Source of the DNA: Candidatus Cloacimonadota bacterium
Lineage (GTDB): Bacteria > Cloacimonadota > Cloacimonadia > Cloacimonadales > TCS61
Length of the DNA stretch: 22,166 nt
Direction: 5' to 3'
Assembly: GCA_030596265.1 (NCBI GenBank)
Contig: JAUVKM010000005.1
Span: 1 to 22,166 of the forward strand
Shown: in pieces, positions 1 through 7,163 of the stretch
Numbering within the stretch: the first letter of the stretch is position 1
Layout of the letters: each line of letters starts with the position of its first letter
The notes under the pieces: generated by a model
Database searches by the model: none
The model's input: the letters and a program-made list of their open reading frames with translations, nothing else
What the model was told of the DNA's origin: nothing
Program-made: the position numbers and the translations under genes

Positions 1-284
1 AGCTCATGGAACATACTTGCAATCCCATCAAACAGCTTGATCTCTTCGATCTGTTCACTCATCATATTACGCATAAACGTTGAGATCTTCGGTATTTTAT
101 ACAGTGGGATCTTTAAATGTTTTATAAAACCTGCAGCATCTAATTTGCGAATTTCCGCTAACTCATCCTTTTCAAATCTATTTAAATTAAATTTCTCTGC
201 AACCACATCCATGGTTTTAACAAACCAGGGAAACGAATCGGCTAGAGTTCCATCAAAATCAAATATTATCAGTTTATATTTCAT
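1..284 (-). CDS. HAD-superfamily hydrolase, N-terminal part (cut by window edge)
   Basis: Ninety-four codons are readable from an ATG at 284 down to the window edge, without a stop. The N-terminus reads MKYKLIIFDFDGTLADS, the classical HAD motif I: Asp9 is the expected nucleophile and Asp11 the acid/base. The next stretch is helical and looks like the start of a small cap domain, as in phosphoglycolate phosphatase-like or beta-phosphoglucomutase-like members. The substrate cannot be told from this part, because motifs II to IV lie outside the window. An AAGGA ribosome-binding site sits just upstream on the minus strand. The gene is divergent from the VWA gene at 477. The family call is firm; phosphatase activity on a small metabolite is inferred from the family. 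Confidence 0.85.
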   Translation of the reverse strand, partial: MKYKLIIFDFDGTLADSFPWFVKTMDVVAEKFNLNRFEKDELAEIRKLDAAGFIKHLKIPLYKIPKISTFMRNMMSEQIEEIKLFDGIASMFHE

Positions 285-476
285 TAAATTTTCCTTTTTA
301 GAATGAAAAGCAATTTTTGATGATTTAGTGTCAATGTTTTTCAGATTTGTTAATATTAAAACCAAAACTGTTCGGTACAATTTGAAATAAATAGTTTGAC
401 TTTCATTTCTCAAATCCGTAATTTGCTGATGTCTTTACTCAAAGACATTTTTTATAAAAAATTACTGGGAGGAATA

Positions 477-2501
477 ATGAAGAAGTTTCACTTGATATGT
501 ATCGGAATAATGCTGATAATTAGCGGTTTTGCATTTGCAGGAACAACCGGTAAACTCGCAGGGAAAGTAAAAGATGAAAGAGGAAATCCAATTCCATTTG
601 CTAATATTACGATAATGGATGGTGACACACTTATAACTGGTATAATGACCAAAGAAAATGGTTCATATTTCATCATTAATATTACACTCGGGATATATGA
701 TGTTATTTGTATGCGTGGTGGATTTAGAACTCAAAAAAGAACCGGAGTTAAAATAAGTCGAGATCTTACACAAATTGAAAATTTCACAATGCCACAACAA
801 GCTATTGCGATAGAAGGATTTGATGTAACTGAGAGTAAGGTTGAAATGGTTCAGTCCCCCAAAACAAGTTCAGGAAAAACTATTTCAGCAGCAGAGATGG
901 AAAATATTGCTGTTACTCAGATCGAAGATGTAATTGCTATGCAGGCAGGTGTCACTCTCAATAATAGAGAGATCCATGTACGCGGTAGTAGATCAAACGA
1001 GATGTTTTATACTGTGGATGGGATGTCTGTTTCTGATCCAACAGGTGTAGGTTTTAGACGTGGTAAATGGAACACCGAAGAATATGGCACGATCGTGGAA
1101 AATGAATTCAAGAAAGTTATAGATACACCTATTTCTACTTTTTCTATTGATGTGGATGCTGCTTCTTATGCCAATATGCGTCGATTTATAAATATGGGGC
1201 AACTTCCCTATCATGGTGCTGTTCGCATCGAGGAAATGATCAATTATTTCGATTATGATTATCCGCAGCCTGATGGTGATGATCCATTTTCCGTTTACAC
1301 TGAAATCTCTGATTGCCCTTGGAATGAAAACCATAAATTAATGCATATAGGTTTACAGGGAAAAAAATTAGATATAAGTGAAACTCCTCAAAGCAATTTA
1401 GTTTTTCTGATAGATGTTTCCGGTTCAATGAGAGCAGAAAACAAACTTGAACTAGTTAAAAAAGCCTTCAAATTGCTGGTTCAAAACCTGAAACCAGAAG
1501 ACAGAATATCAATCGTTGTTTACGCAGGAGCTGCCGGGATTGTACTTCCTCCCACACCAGGCAGCAATAAAGATAAGATCATGAAAGCAATAAATAATCT
1601 ACAAGCAGGTGGTTCTACGGCAGGAGGAGCAGGTATTAGATTGGCTTATCAAACTGCAAAAGATAATTTCATCAAGAAGGGTAATAACCGAGTTATTCTG
1701 GCAACTGACGGTGATTTCAACATTGGCATTTCCAGTACTTCTGAACTTACAGCTTATATAGAACAAGAAAGAGAGAATGGAATTTTCTTAACTACACTCG
1801 GTTTTGGAATGAGAAATTATAAAGATAACAGGATGGAACAACTTGCAGATAAAGGAAATGGAAATTACTATTATATCGATAATATCCTGGAAGCCAAAAA
1901 AGTATTCGTGAGAGAATTGGGGGGAACGCTTTTTACAATTGCAAAAGATGTGAAATTGCAATTGGAATTCAATCCCTTGAACGTTTATGCCTACAGATTG
2001 GTTGGGTATGAAAATCGACTTTTGAACAAAGAGGATTTTAATGACGACACCAAAGATACCGGTGAACTTGGTGCTGGCCATACTGTAACTGCACTTTATG
2101 AGCTCATTCTGCAGAAAGAAGAAAACGAAATTGAGCTTCCGAATGTGGACGAGCTAAAATATCAGATGAAAAAAATTACCAATGAAGCAAAACAATCAAA
2201 TGAATTTCTCACCTTAAAATTACGCTATAAACAACCCGATGGTGATAAGAGTAAACTATTGGAATTTGTAGTGAAAGATAAAATCTTATCTTTAAAAAAG
2301 ACATCAAATAATTTCCGCTTCTCTGCTGCGATTGCCGGTTTTGGTATGCTGTTGAGAGACTCTAAATTCAAGGGTGATATAACATATAAATCTTTAATCA
2401 AACTTGCTAAAGATGCTAAAGGAAAAGATAATTTCGGTTACCGAGCAGAATTTATTCAACTGATAGAAAAAGCTGAGTTGATCGAGGTTATTGAAAAGTA
2501 A
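477..2501 (+). CDS. Secreted YfbK-like von Willebrand factor A protein with carboxypeptidase-regulatory and TonB-plug-like N-terminus
   Basis: I chose the ATG at 477 (674 aa) over one at 396 because it follows GGGAGGA and begins a clean signal peptide, MKKFHLICIGIMLIISGFAFA (cleavage near residue 21), whereas the upstream extension is not signal-like. Domains in order: a carboxypeptidase-regulatory-like beta-sandwich (about 24-105), a short segment resembling a TonB-receptor plug (about 130-190, with HVRGSRSNEMFYTVDG), the YfbK N-terminal region (about 200-300), a VWA domain with the MIDAS motif DVSGSM at 313-318 (metal and ligand binding), and the YfbK C-terminal region to the end. No outer-membrane barrel follows the plug-like part. 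Proteins of this family are exported, and their ligands are mostly unknown. It could act in envelope assembly or adhesion; this is inference. The gene stands alone, with hairpin-rich DNA after it. Confidence 0.85.
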   Translation: MKKFHLICIGIMLIISGFAFAGTTGKLAGKVKDERGNPIPFANITIMDGDTLITGIMTKENGSYFIINITLGIYDVICMRGGFRTQKRTGVKISRDLTQIENFTMPQQAIAIEGFDVTESKVEMVQSPKTSSGKTISAAEMENIAVTQIEDVIAMQAGVTLNNREIHVRGSRSNEMFYTVDGMSVSDPTGVGFRRGKWNTEEYGTIVENEFKKVIDTPISTFSIDVDAASYANMRRFINMGQLPYHGAVRIEEMINYFDYDYPQPDGDDPFSVYTEISDCPWNENHKLMHIGLQGKKLDISETPQSNLVFLIDVSGSMRAENKLELVKKAFKLLVQNLKPEDRISIVVYAGAAGIVLPPTPGSNKDKIMKAINNLQAGGSTAGGAGIRLAYQTAKDNFIKKGNNRVILATDGDFNIGISSTSELTAYIEQERENGIFLTTLGFGMRNYKDNRMEQLADKGNGNYYYIDNILEAKKVFVRELGGTLFTIAKDVKLQLEFNPLNVYAYRLVGYENRLLNKEDFNDDTKDTGELGAGHTVTALYELILQKEENEIELPNVDELKYQMKKITNEAKQSNEFLTLKLRYKQPDGDKSKLLEFVVKDKILSLKKTSNNFRFSAAIAGFGMLLRDSKFKGDITYKSLIKLAKDAKGKDNFGYRAEFIQLIEKAELIEVIEK

Positions 2502-2602
2502 GAAGAGTAATGATCATTTGCTTCTTAATCCGACATTTGAAAAACATAACAATGCTATTTTCGTTCTCAAGTTGATCTTGGGAATGTTGAAGTATGTATG
2601 TG

Positions 2603-2627
2603 CGTTACGAAGACAAACTTCGTAACG
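2603..2627 (+). terminator. Perfect 10-bp hairpin after the VWA gene
   Basis: The arms CGTTACGAAG (2603-2612) and CTTCGTAACG (2618-2627) are exact complements around a 5-base loop. The T-rich run (TTATTTATTTTTTT) starts only a few bases after the stem, so it could be a weak intrinsic terminator. It could equally be a copy of a dispersed palindromic repeat. It lies about 100 bases past the stop of the VWA gene. Confidence 0.5.
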
Positions 2628-2672
2628 AGATTATTTATTTTTTTCGCTCCTCTCAAACATAAAAGGAATAAT

Positions 2673-2701
2673 TTGACAAATCAGAGACTATTCGGTAATT
2701 A
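2673..2701 (+). promoter_or_regulatory. Possible promoter of the sdpR-sdpI-like operon
   Basis: A perfect TTGACA (2673-2678) is followed after 17 bases by TAATTA (2696-2701), about 29 bases before the start of the ArsR-type gene. The -10 match is poor, so the call rests on the -35 box and position. ArsR-type repressors usually bind near their own promoter. Confidence 0.35.
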
Positions 2702-2729
2702 GGTAATCATCTAAATAAGGAAAAATGAT

Positions 2730-3002
2730 ATGGTTAGTGATAAAGTGTTCAAAGCTCTTTCGGATGCAAATAGACGAAAGATAATTGATCTATTGAAAAA
2801 GAAAGAGATGACTGCCGGTGAGATTGCACAGCATTTCAATGTCTCCAAACCAACTATCAGTGAGCACTTGAAAACACTAAAAAATGCAGATCTCATCCAA
2901 TCGGAAAAGAATGGACAGTTTATTACATATTTTCTAAATACTAGTGTCCTGGAAGATTTTTTATCACATATGATAAATATTTTTGGAAAGGATTCAACAT
3001 AA
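2730..3002 (+). CDS. sdpR: ArsR-family winged-helix repressor, SdpR-like
   Basis: This 90-aa protein is a complete ArsR-type winged helix. It opens with KVFKALSDANRRKIIDLL, then the recognition helix-turn-helix (TAGEIAQHFNVSKPTISEHL, about 29-48) and the wing (SEKNGQFITYFLNTS). There are no cysteine clusters, so metal sensing is unlikely. The family includes SdpR of Bacillus subtilis, an autorepressor that is relieved when SdpI sequesters it at the membrane. The next gene is indeed an SdpI-family membrane protein, which is the main reason for naming it sdpR. A weak AAGG site lies 9 bases before the ATG. A 159-base gap holding a palindromic repeat separates the two genes. Confidence 0.85.
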   Translation: MVSDKVFKALSDANRRKIIDLLKKKEMTAGEIAQHFNVSKPTISEHLKTLKNADLIQSEKNGQFITYFLNTSVLEDFLSHMINIFGKDST

Positions 3003-3006
3003 AAGA

Positions 3007-3114
3007 TGTTTGTCTTTCTGAGGTTATCTTCAAAGAATTTTCTCACGAAGAATCTCATTATAAGCAGAGATCCTCCCAGAGAACAATATGCAAGATTCAT
3101 CAGGATGACAAACA
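3007..3114. repeat. Degenerate palindromic repeat of the GTCATCCTGAG type
   Basis: The left arm TGTTTGTCTTTCTGA (3007-3021) pairs with the right arm TCAGGATGACAAACA (3100-3114) at 13 of 15 positions, bounding 108 bases of non-coding DNA. The right arm, reverse-complemented, contains the TGTCATCCTGA core that also occurs at 10493. It lies between the sdpR-like and sdpI-like genes and may fold in their transcript. Confidence 0.6.
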
Positions 3115-3161
3115 CTTTATTATGAATAATTTATGAATATTATTAAAAAAGGAGAGTAAAA

Positions 3162-3818
3162 ATGAACAAAAAATTTTGGATAAGCATAATCATAATAATT
3201 GTGCAGATAGTATTAGCACTTTATCTCAGCTCATTTATAGCTGATGATGCAAAGATCCCGAGTCATTGGAATATTCGCGGTGAAATTGACGGTTATTCAA
3301 GCAAATGGACAGCCATTCTACTATTCCCAAGTATTAATGCTCTTTTACTTATTATCATGCTATCATTACCGTTCATTTCGGTTCGATATCGAAAAACTCC
3401 GGAAAGATTTTCACGCATGGTTCCATTTATCACAAATATTGTGATTTTCTTTTTTGCAACAATTCATATTTACACCTTACTCATTGGGGCTGAACTGGTT
3501 TCAGCTACCGGGAGTTTCATATTCTACGCTCTGGGTTTGATGTTTATCCTACTCGGAAATATTCTACCGAAAATGCCCTCCAGTTTCTTTATTGGAATTC
3601 GTACTCCCTGGACTCTTTCCTCAGAGTATGTATGGCGGAAAACACATAAAGTTGGTGGCATCTGTTTTGTTTTATGTGGACTTCTAATGATTTTTGTCCC
3701 TGCTATCTGGGGAAATAATGCAACAGTTATGATAATAATGGCTGTTCTGTTTATGGCTCTCATATTGTATTCAGTTTTATATTCATTCATACTTTATAAG
3801 AAAGAGGAGAGGAAATGA
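3162..3818 (+). CDS. sdpI: SdpI-family integral membrane protein (immunity/signalling)
   Basis: The 218-aa protein has six predicted membrane helices (about 6-26, 50-74, 89-108, 118-133, 165-183, 187-211). Between helices 1 and 2 is the DUF1648 signature IPSHWNIRGEIDGYSSKW (32-49). After helix 4 comes the SdpI motif GNILPKMPSSFFIGIRTPW (132-150), followed by a conserved WRKTHKVGG. In Bacillus, SdpI confers immunity to the SdpC toxin and controls SdpR. Many bacteria have SdpI homologues without any SdpC, and no toxin genes are visible here. A good AAGGAGAG site precedes the ATG. The stop codon overlaps the start of the following hydrolase gene (ATGA), so the two are probably translationally coupled. 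The family call is firm; an immunity role is inferred. Confidence 0.85.
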   Translation: MNKKFWISIIIIIVQIVLALYLSSFIADDAKIPSHWNIRGEIDGYSSKWTAILLFPSINALLLIIMLSLPFISVRYRKTPERFSRMVPFITNIVIFFFATIHIYTLLIGAELVSATGSFIFYALGLMFILLGNILPKMPSSFFIGIRTPWTLSSEYVWRKTHKVGGICFVLCGLLMIFVPAIWGNNATVMIIMAVLFMALILYSVLYSFILYKKEERK

Positions 3819-5215
3819 AAAAAATAACACTAATTTTAATTATATTGTTGATAACATTGTCCGTGCATGGTCAAGATATTACAGATCAATGGAATGGAAT
3901 ATTAAACGTTCAAGGAACACAACTAAGACTAGTTTTTAACATAACCCAAACAGATAAAGGTTATACTTCAACAATGGACAGTCCTGACCAAGGAGCAAAA
4001 GGAATTCCTGTAACTTCTACAAGCTATGAAAACTCAATCTTAAAACTTGAAATATCAACTGCTGGTATTCAGTATGAAGGAACTTTAAATGATAAGGATA
4101 TTTTTATCGGAACCTTTAAACAATCGGGGCAATCTTTTCCATTGGATTTAACAAGAGAAAAACCAGAGAAAGAAAAAATAATTAAACCTCAAGAGCCAAC
4201 TAAACCCTATTCTTACTATTCGGAAGATGTTAAGTTTGAGAACGAAAAAGATAAAATTACATTAGCTGGGACACTAACATTACCAAAAAAAGAAGGAAAC
4301 TTTCCAGTTGTTGTTTTAATAAGTGGAAGCGGACCACAGAACAGAGATGAAGAAATTATGGGACACAAGCCTTTTCTTGTTTTGGCAGACCATTTAACAA
4401 AAAATGGAATTGCCGTATTACGATTTGATGACCGTGGAACTGCCGAATCTACAGGAGATTTTGCAACTGCAACTTCATTAGACTTTGCAACAGATGTTGA
4501 ATCTGCAATAATCTATTTGCAAACAAGAAAAGAAATAAACAACAATCAAATTGGATTAATTGGTCACAGTGAAGGAGGAATAATTGCGCCAATGGTTGCA
4601 GTAGAATCTAAAGACATAAATTTTATTATTCTATTAGCAGGAACGGGGATACGTGGTGACCAATTACTATTATTGCAACAAGAATTAATAGGTAAGGCTA
4701 TGGGCGTTAGTGAAGAGGAATTACAAAAAACAAAAAGCATTAACAAGGCAGCTTTTGATATTGTTATAAAATCAACCAATACGGAAAGCCTAAAAACAGA
4801 ATTAACAAGCTATATTAAACAGATACTAAAAGATAATCCTGAGTCAGAAAAGCCAGCAGGGATGAGTGATGATGACTTCATTAAACTACAAGTAGACCAA
4901 TTAACAAGTCCCTGGATGCAGTATTTTATTAAATACGATCCTTCTCCAATATTAGAAAAAGTTAAATGTCCGGTATTGGCTATTAATGGCAAAAAAGATT
5001 TACAAGTACCAGCTAAAGTGAATTTAGAAGCAATTGAGAAAGCTTTAGAAAAAGGTGGGAATAAGAAAGTTACAATAAAAGAATTACCAAACCTGAATCA
5101 TTTATTTCAAGAATGTAATACTGGATCTCCTAGTGAATACGCAACAATTGAACAGACATTTTCTCCTATCGCATTAACCGAAATAACAAATTGGATAATG
5201 AAACAAGTAAAATAA
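3815..5215 (+). CDS. Secreted alpha/beta-hydrolase (serine esterase/peptidase-like)
   Basis: The 466-aa protein starts with a signal peptide (MKKITLILIILLITLSVHGQ). An N-terminal beta-rich domain (about 21-115) is followed by an alpha/beta hydrolase domain. The nucleophile elbow is GHSEGG with Ser252; the likely acid and base are Asp395 (in NGKKDLQVP) and His429 (in PNLNHLF). The oxyanion region is LISGSGPQNRDE. This layout matches exported hydrolases common in Bacteroidetes, annotated as S33-like or acyl-CoA-thioesterase/BAAT-like; the true substrate is unknown. The ATG overlaps the sdpI-like stop by four bases, so it is co-expressed with sdpR-sdpI. The codon choice looks richer in A than in neighbouring genes, which might reflect transfer from a Bacteroidetes-like donor, but I judged this by eye only. 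Confidence 0.85.
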   Translation: MKKITLILIILLITLSVHGQDITDQWNGILNVQGTQLRLVFNITQTDKGYTSTMDSPDQGAKGIPVTSTSYENSILKLEISTAGIQYEGTLNDKDIFIGTFKQSGQSFPLDLTREKPEKEKIIKPQEPTKPYSYYSEDVKFENEKDKITLAGTLTLPKKEGNFPVVVLISGSGPQNRDEEIMGHKPFLVLADHLTKNGIAVLRFDDRGTAESTGDFATATSLDFATDVESAIIYLQTRKEINNNQIGLIGHSEGGIIAPMVAVESKDINFIILLAGTGIRGDQLLLLQQELIGKAMGVSEEELQKTKSINKAAFDIVIKSTNTESLKTELTSYIKQILKDNPESEKPAGMSDDDFIKLQVDQLTSPWMQYFIKYDPSPILEKVKCPVLAINGKKDLQVPAKVNLEAIEKALEKGGNKKVTIKELPNLNHLFQECNTGSPSEYATIEQTFSPIALTEITNWIMKQVK

Positions 5216-5354
5216 ATTCGTTGTTAATAATGTATATAGTGAGGTAAAGAAAACAAATCGCATAACTCATGATAGGAGAAATACATATTGGAAGATTTTT
5301 GTACCACATCAATTTTAGTGTAGGATAGAGGACATATAATCCCATCTTGTTTTG

Positions 5355-5600
5355 CTAATAATGTTAAAGCGTTCTGCATAATTCAAAATTGTCATTGCGA
5401 GGATTCTTATGAAGAAATTCTTTCGCGGCAATCTCAATTCCGAACTAAAAGCATTTGTCGTTTTACTTCGTAAAGCCAACAATAACTGATAACAAAGAGA
5501 TTGCTTCGTTTGTCTCAGCAAGAAGATTACTCGCAAAGACAACATTTTTTTTGCTTTCCTGAGAAACACTCAATTATGCAGAACTCATCTAATAATGTTA
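5355..5600. mobile_element. MITE-like nested inverted-repeat element flanked by a 12-bp direct repeat
   Basis: This fills part of the 527-base gene-free stretch 5216-5742. The direct repeat CTAATAATGTTA occurs at 5355-5366 and 5589-5600. Four bases inside each copy lie perfect 13-bp inverted repeats, GTTCTGCATAATT (5371-5383) and AATTATGCAGAAC (5572-5584). Inside these is a second pair, TTGTCATTGCGAG (5389-5401) and CTCGCAAAGACAA (5530-5542; 12 of 13 match), and a third, GCAATCTC (5428-5435) and GAGATTGC (5497-5504). No transposase is present. The inner GTCATTGCGAG...GCAATCTC core resembles a palindromic repeat seen in many bacterial genomes. The 12-bp direct repeat may be a target-site duplication. 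The rest of 5216-5742 shows nothing I can assign apart from a TTGACA at 5681. Confidence 0.6.
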
Positions 5601-5742
5601 GTATTGCTAAATAAATTAACTAACTAATTCACTTTTTATTTTAATAATTATACAGAATATATCATACTGCTTTTAATATGTTGACATGTTTTTTTAAATT
5701 CCCATTTTTGCCTTCAAAAATAATAAAAAATGGAGAAAAATA

Positions 5743-7062
5743 ATGAACAAAAAAGTTACGATATTCGGAGCAGGACTTGTAGTAAAACCAATGGTAGATT
5801 ATCTAGCGGGAAAAGGCTATGAAATAACGATTGCCAGCCGCACATTAAGCAAAGCAGAAAAACTTGCAGAACCGCATCCAAAGGCATTTGCTAAACAATT
5901 TTTAAGTAATGATGAAGCTGCAATGGAAGAATTCGTAAAGAATAGTGATCTTGTTGTGAGTTTACTCCCGGCAATCCTGCATGTTGAAGTTGCAAAAAAA
6001 TGTATCGAGTTCAAAACTGATATGGTAACTACCTCTTACATTAGTCCCGCAATGCGAGAACTTGATCAACAAGCAAAAGATGCAGAAATTATTATTCTGA
6101 ACGAGATCGGAGTAGATCCCGGTATCGATCATATGAGTGCGATGAAGATTTTCCATCATGTAGAAAATGAAGGTGGAAAAATCGTAAGCTTCATGAGCTA
6201 TTGTGGTGGACTTCCAGCTCCGGAAGCAAATACAAATCCGCTAGGATACAAATTTTCATGGGCTCCAAAAGGTGTTCTTAAGGCAGCCGGGAATGGTGCT
6301 AAATATATGAAAGACGGCAAGATCATTGAAGTTGAAGGAAAAAATCTTTTTAATAATTACTGGTTTGTGGATGTGGAAGGTGCAGGAACACTCGAAGCAT
6401 ATCCAAATCGTAATTCACTGGATTATATCGATCTTTACGATTTAAAAGATGTGAAAACAATGTATCGTGGAACTTTCCGAAATGTTAGCCACTGCAATAC
6501 ATGGTATATTATGTCTCAAATGGGATTTTATAAAGAAGATGAAATCTTTGATAATCTAACCGGAACCGTGAAAGAATTTATACTTACAAAAATGTTTAAA
6601 ACAGATAAAGATAAATGCCTTAAAGAACTCTTAATGGAAGAATATAATCTTCCTGCTGAAAGTGTGATCCTTAAGAAATTTGAATGGCTTGGCTTCTTTG
6701 ATGAAACTCCGATCCCGATAACAAAAGGTGGTGCTGTTGATGTACTAACTGCGATCATGCTTGATAAAATGTCTTATGAAGAAGGTGAACGCGATTTACT
6801 TGTTCTTCATCATCAATTTGTTGCTGAGTATCCAAATAAAACTCAAAAGATAACATCTACAATGATAGATTACGGAATTCCAAACGGTGATTCATCTATG
6901 GCAAGAACTGTTTCACTTCCTGCAGCAATTGGTGTTCATATGATACTTCAAGGTGAAATTACTGTAAAAGGTGTATATATGCCAACGTTACCTAATATCT
7001 ATAATCCGGTTCTTAAGGAATTAGAAAATTTGGATATTAAACTCATTGAAAGATTTTATTGA
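5743..7062 (+). CDS. Saccharopine dehydrogenase (LYS9/AASS C-terminal type, glutamate-forming)
   Basis: This 439-aa enzyme is predicted to oxidise saccharopine with NAD(P) to 2-aminoadipate 6-semialdehyde and glutamate. The N-terminal Rossmann motif is IFGAGLVVKPMVDYL (G9-A-G11). Family motifs include NEIGVDPGIDHM (120-131) and YCGGLPAP at 153-160 followed by NPLGYKFSW, which are hallmarks of fungal LYS9 and the C-terminal half of animal and plant AASS (LKR/SDH). The length matches a stand-alone LYS9 (about 440 aa). GGAG lies 8 bases before the ATG. The next gene is the matching lysine-ketoglutarate reductase, so the eukaryote-like bifunctional enzyme is present here as two proteins in SDH-LKR order. 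A strong terminator-like hairpin sits between them, so the second gene may have reduced or separate transcription. Catabolic direction is inferred from the pathway context. Confidence 0.9.
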   Translation: MNKKVTIFGAGLVVKPMVDYLAGKGYEITIASRTLSKAEKLAEPHPKAFAKQFLSNDEAAMEEFVKNSDLVVSLLPAILHVEVAKKCIEFKTDMVTTSYISPAMRELDQQAKDAEIIILNEIGVDPGIDHMSAMKIFHHVENEGGKIVSFMSYCGGLPAPEANTNPLGYKFSWAPKGVLKAAGNGAKYMKDGKIIEVEGKNLFNNYWFVDVEGAGTLEAYPNRNSLDYIDLYDLKDVKTMYRGTFRNVSHCNTWYIMSQMGFYKEDEIFDNLTGTVKEFILTKMFKTDKDKCLKELLMEEYNLPAESVILKKFEWLGFFDETPIPITKGGAVDVLTAIMLDKMSYEEGERDLLVLHHQFVAEYPNKTQKITSTMIDYGIPNGDSSMARTVSLPAAIGVHMILQGEITVKGVYMPTLPNIYNPVLKELENLDIKLIERFY

Positions 7063-7098
7063 TCCCAATAAAAAATGATACCATAAATAGTTATAATT

Positions 7099-7122
7099 CG
7101 TTCCCAAGTTTTCTTGGGAACG
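7099..7122 (+). terminator. Intrinsic terminator-like hairpin between SDH and LKR genes
   Basis: Arms CGTTCCCAAG (7099-7108) and CTTGGGAACG (7113-7122) pair perfectly around a TTTT loop and are followed by TTTTGT. The stem is strong but the U-tract short. It lies 36 bases after the saccharopine dehydrogenase stop and could attenuate read-through into the LKR gene. Confidence 0.65.
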
Positions 7123-7163
7123 TTTTGTACAAATAGCATCATGTGATAAATTAATGGAGAAAA

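Noticed and set aside
37..306. Plus-strand frame of 89 codons at the window start
   Set aside because: The opposite strand encodes a clear HAD phosphatase N-terminus, so this frame is a shadow.
396..476. Upstream ATG extending the VWA protein by 27 residues
   Set aside because: The extension would hide the signal peptide. The ATG at 477 has a strong ribosome-binding site and gives a clean signal sequence.
2711..3115. Minus-strand frame of 134 codons opposite the ArsR-type gene
   Set aside because: It is antisense to a clear winged-helix gene and starts inside the palindromic repeat. Its sequence shows no recognisable features.
5315..5569. Minus-strand reading frame of 84 codons in the long intergenic gap
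   Set aside because: It lies almost entirely on the nested palindromic repeat, has no ribosome-binding site and has no protein-like features. It is typical of spurious proteins read from such repeats.
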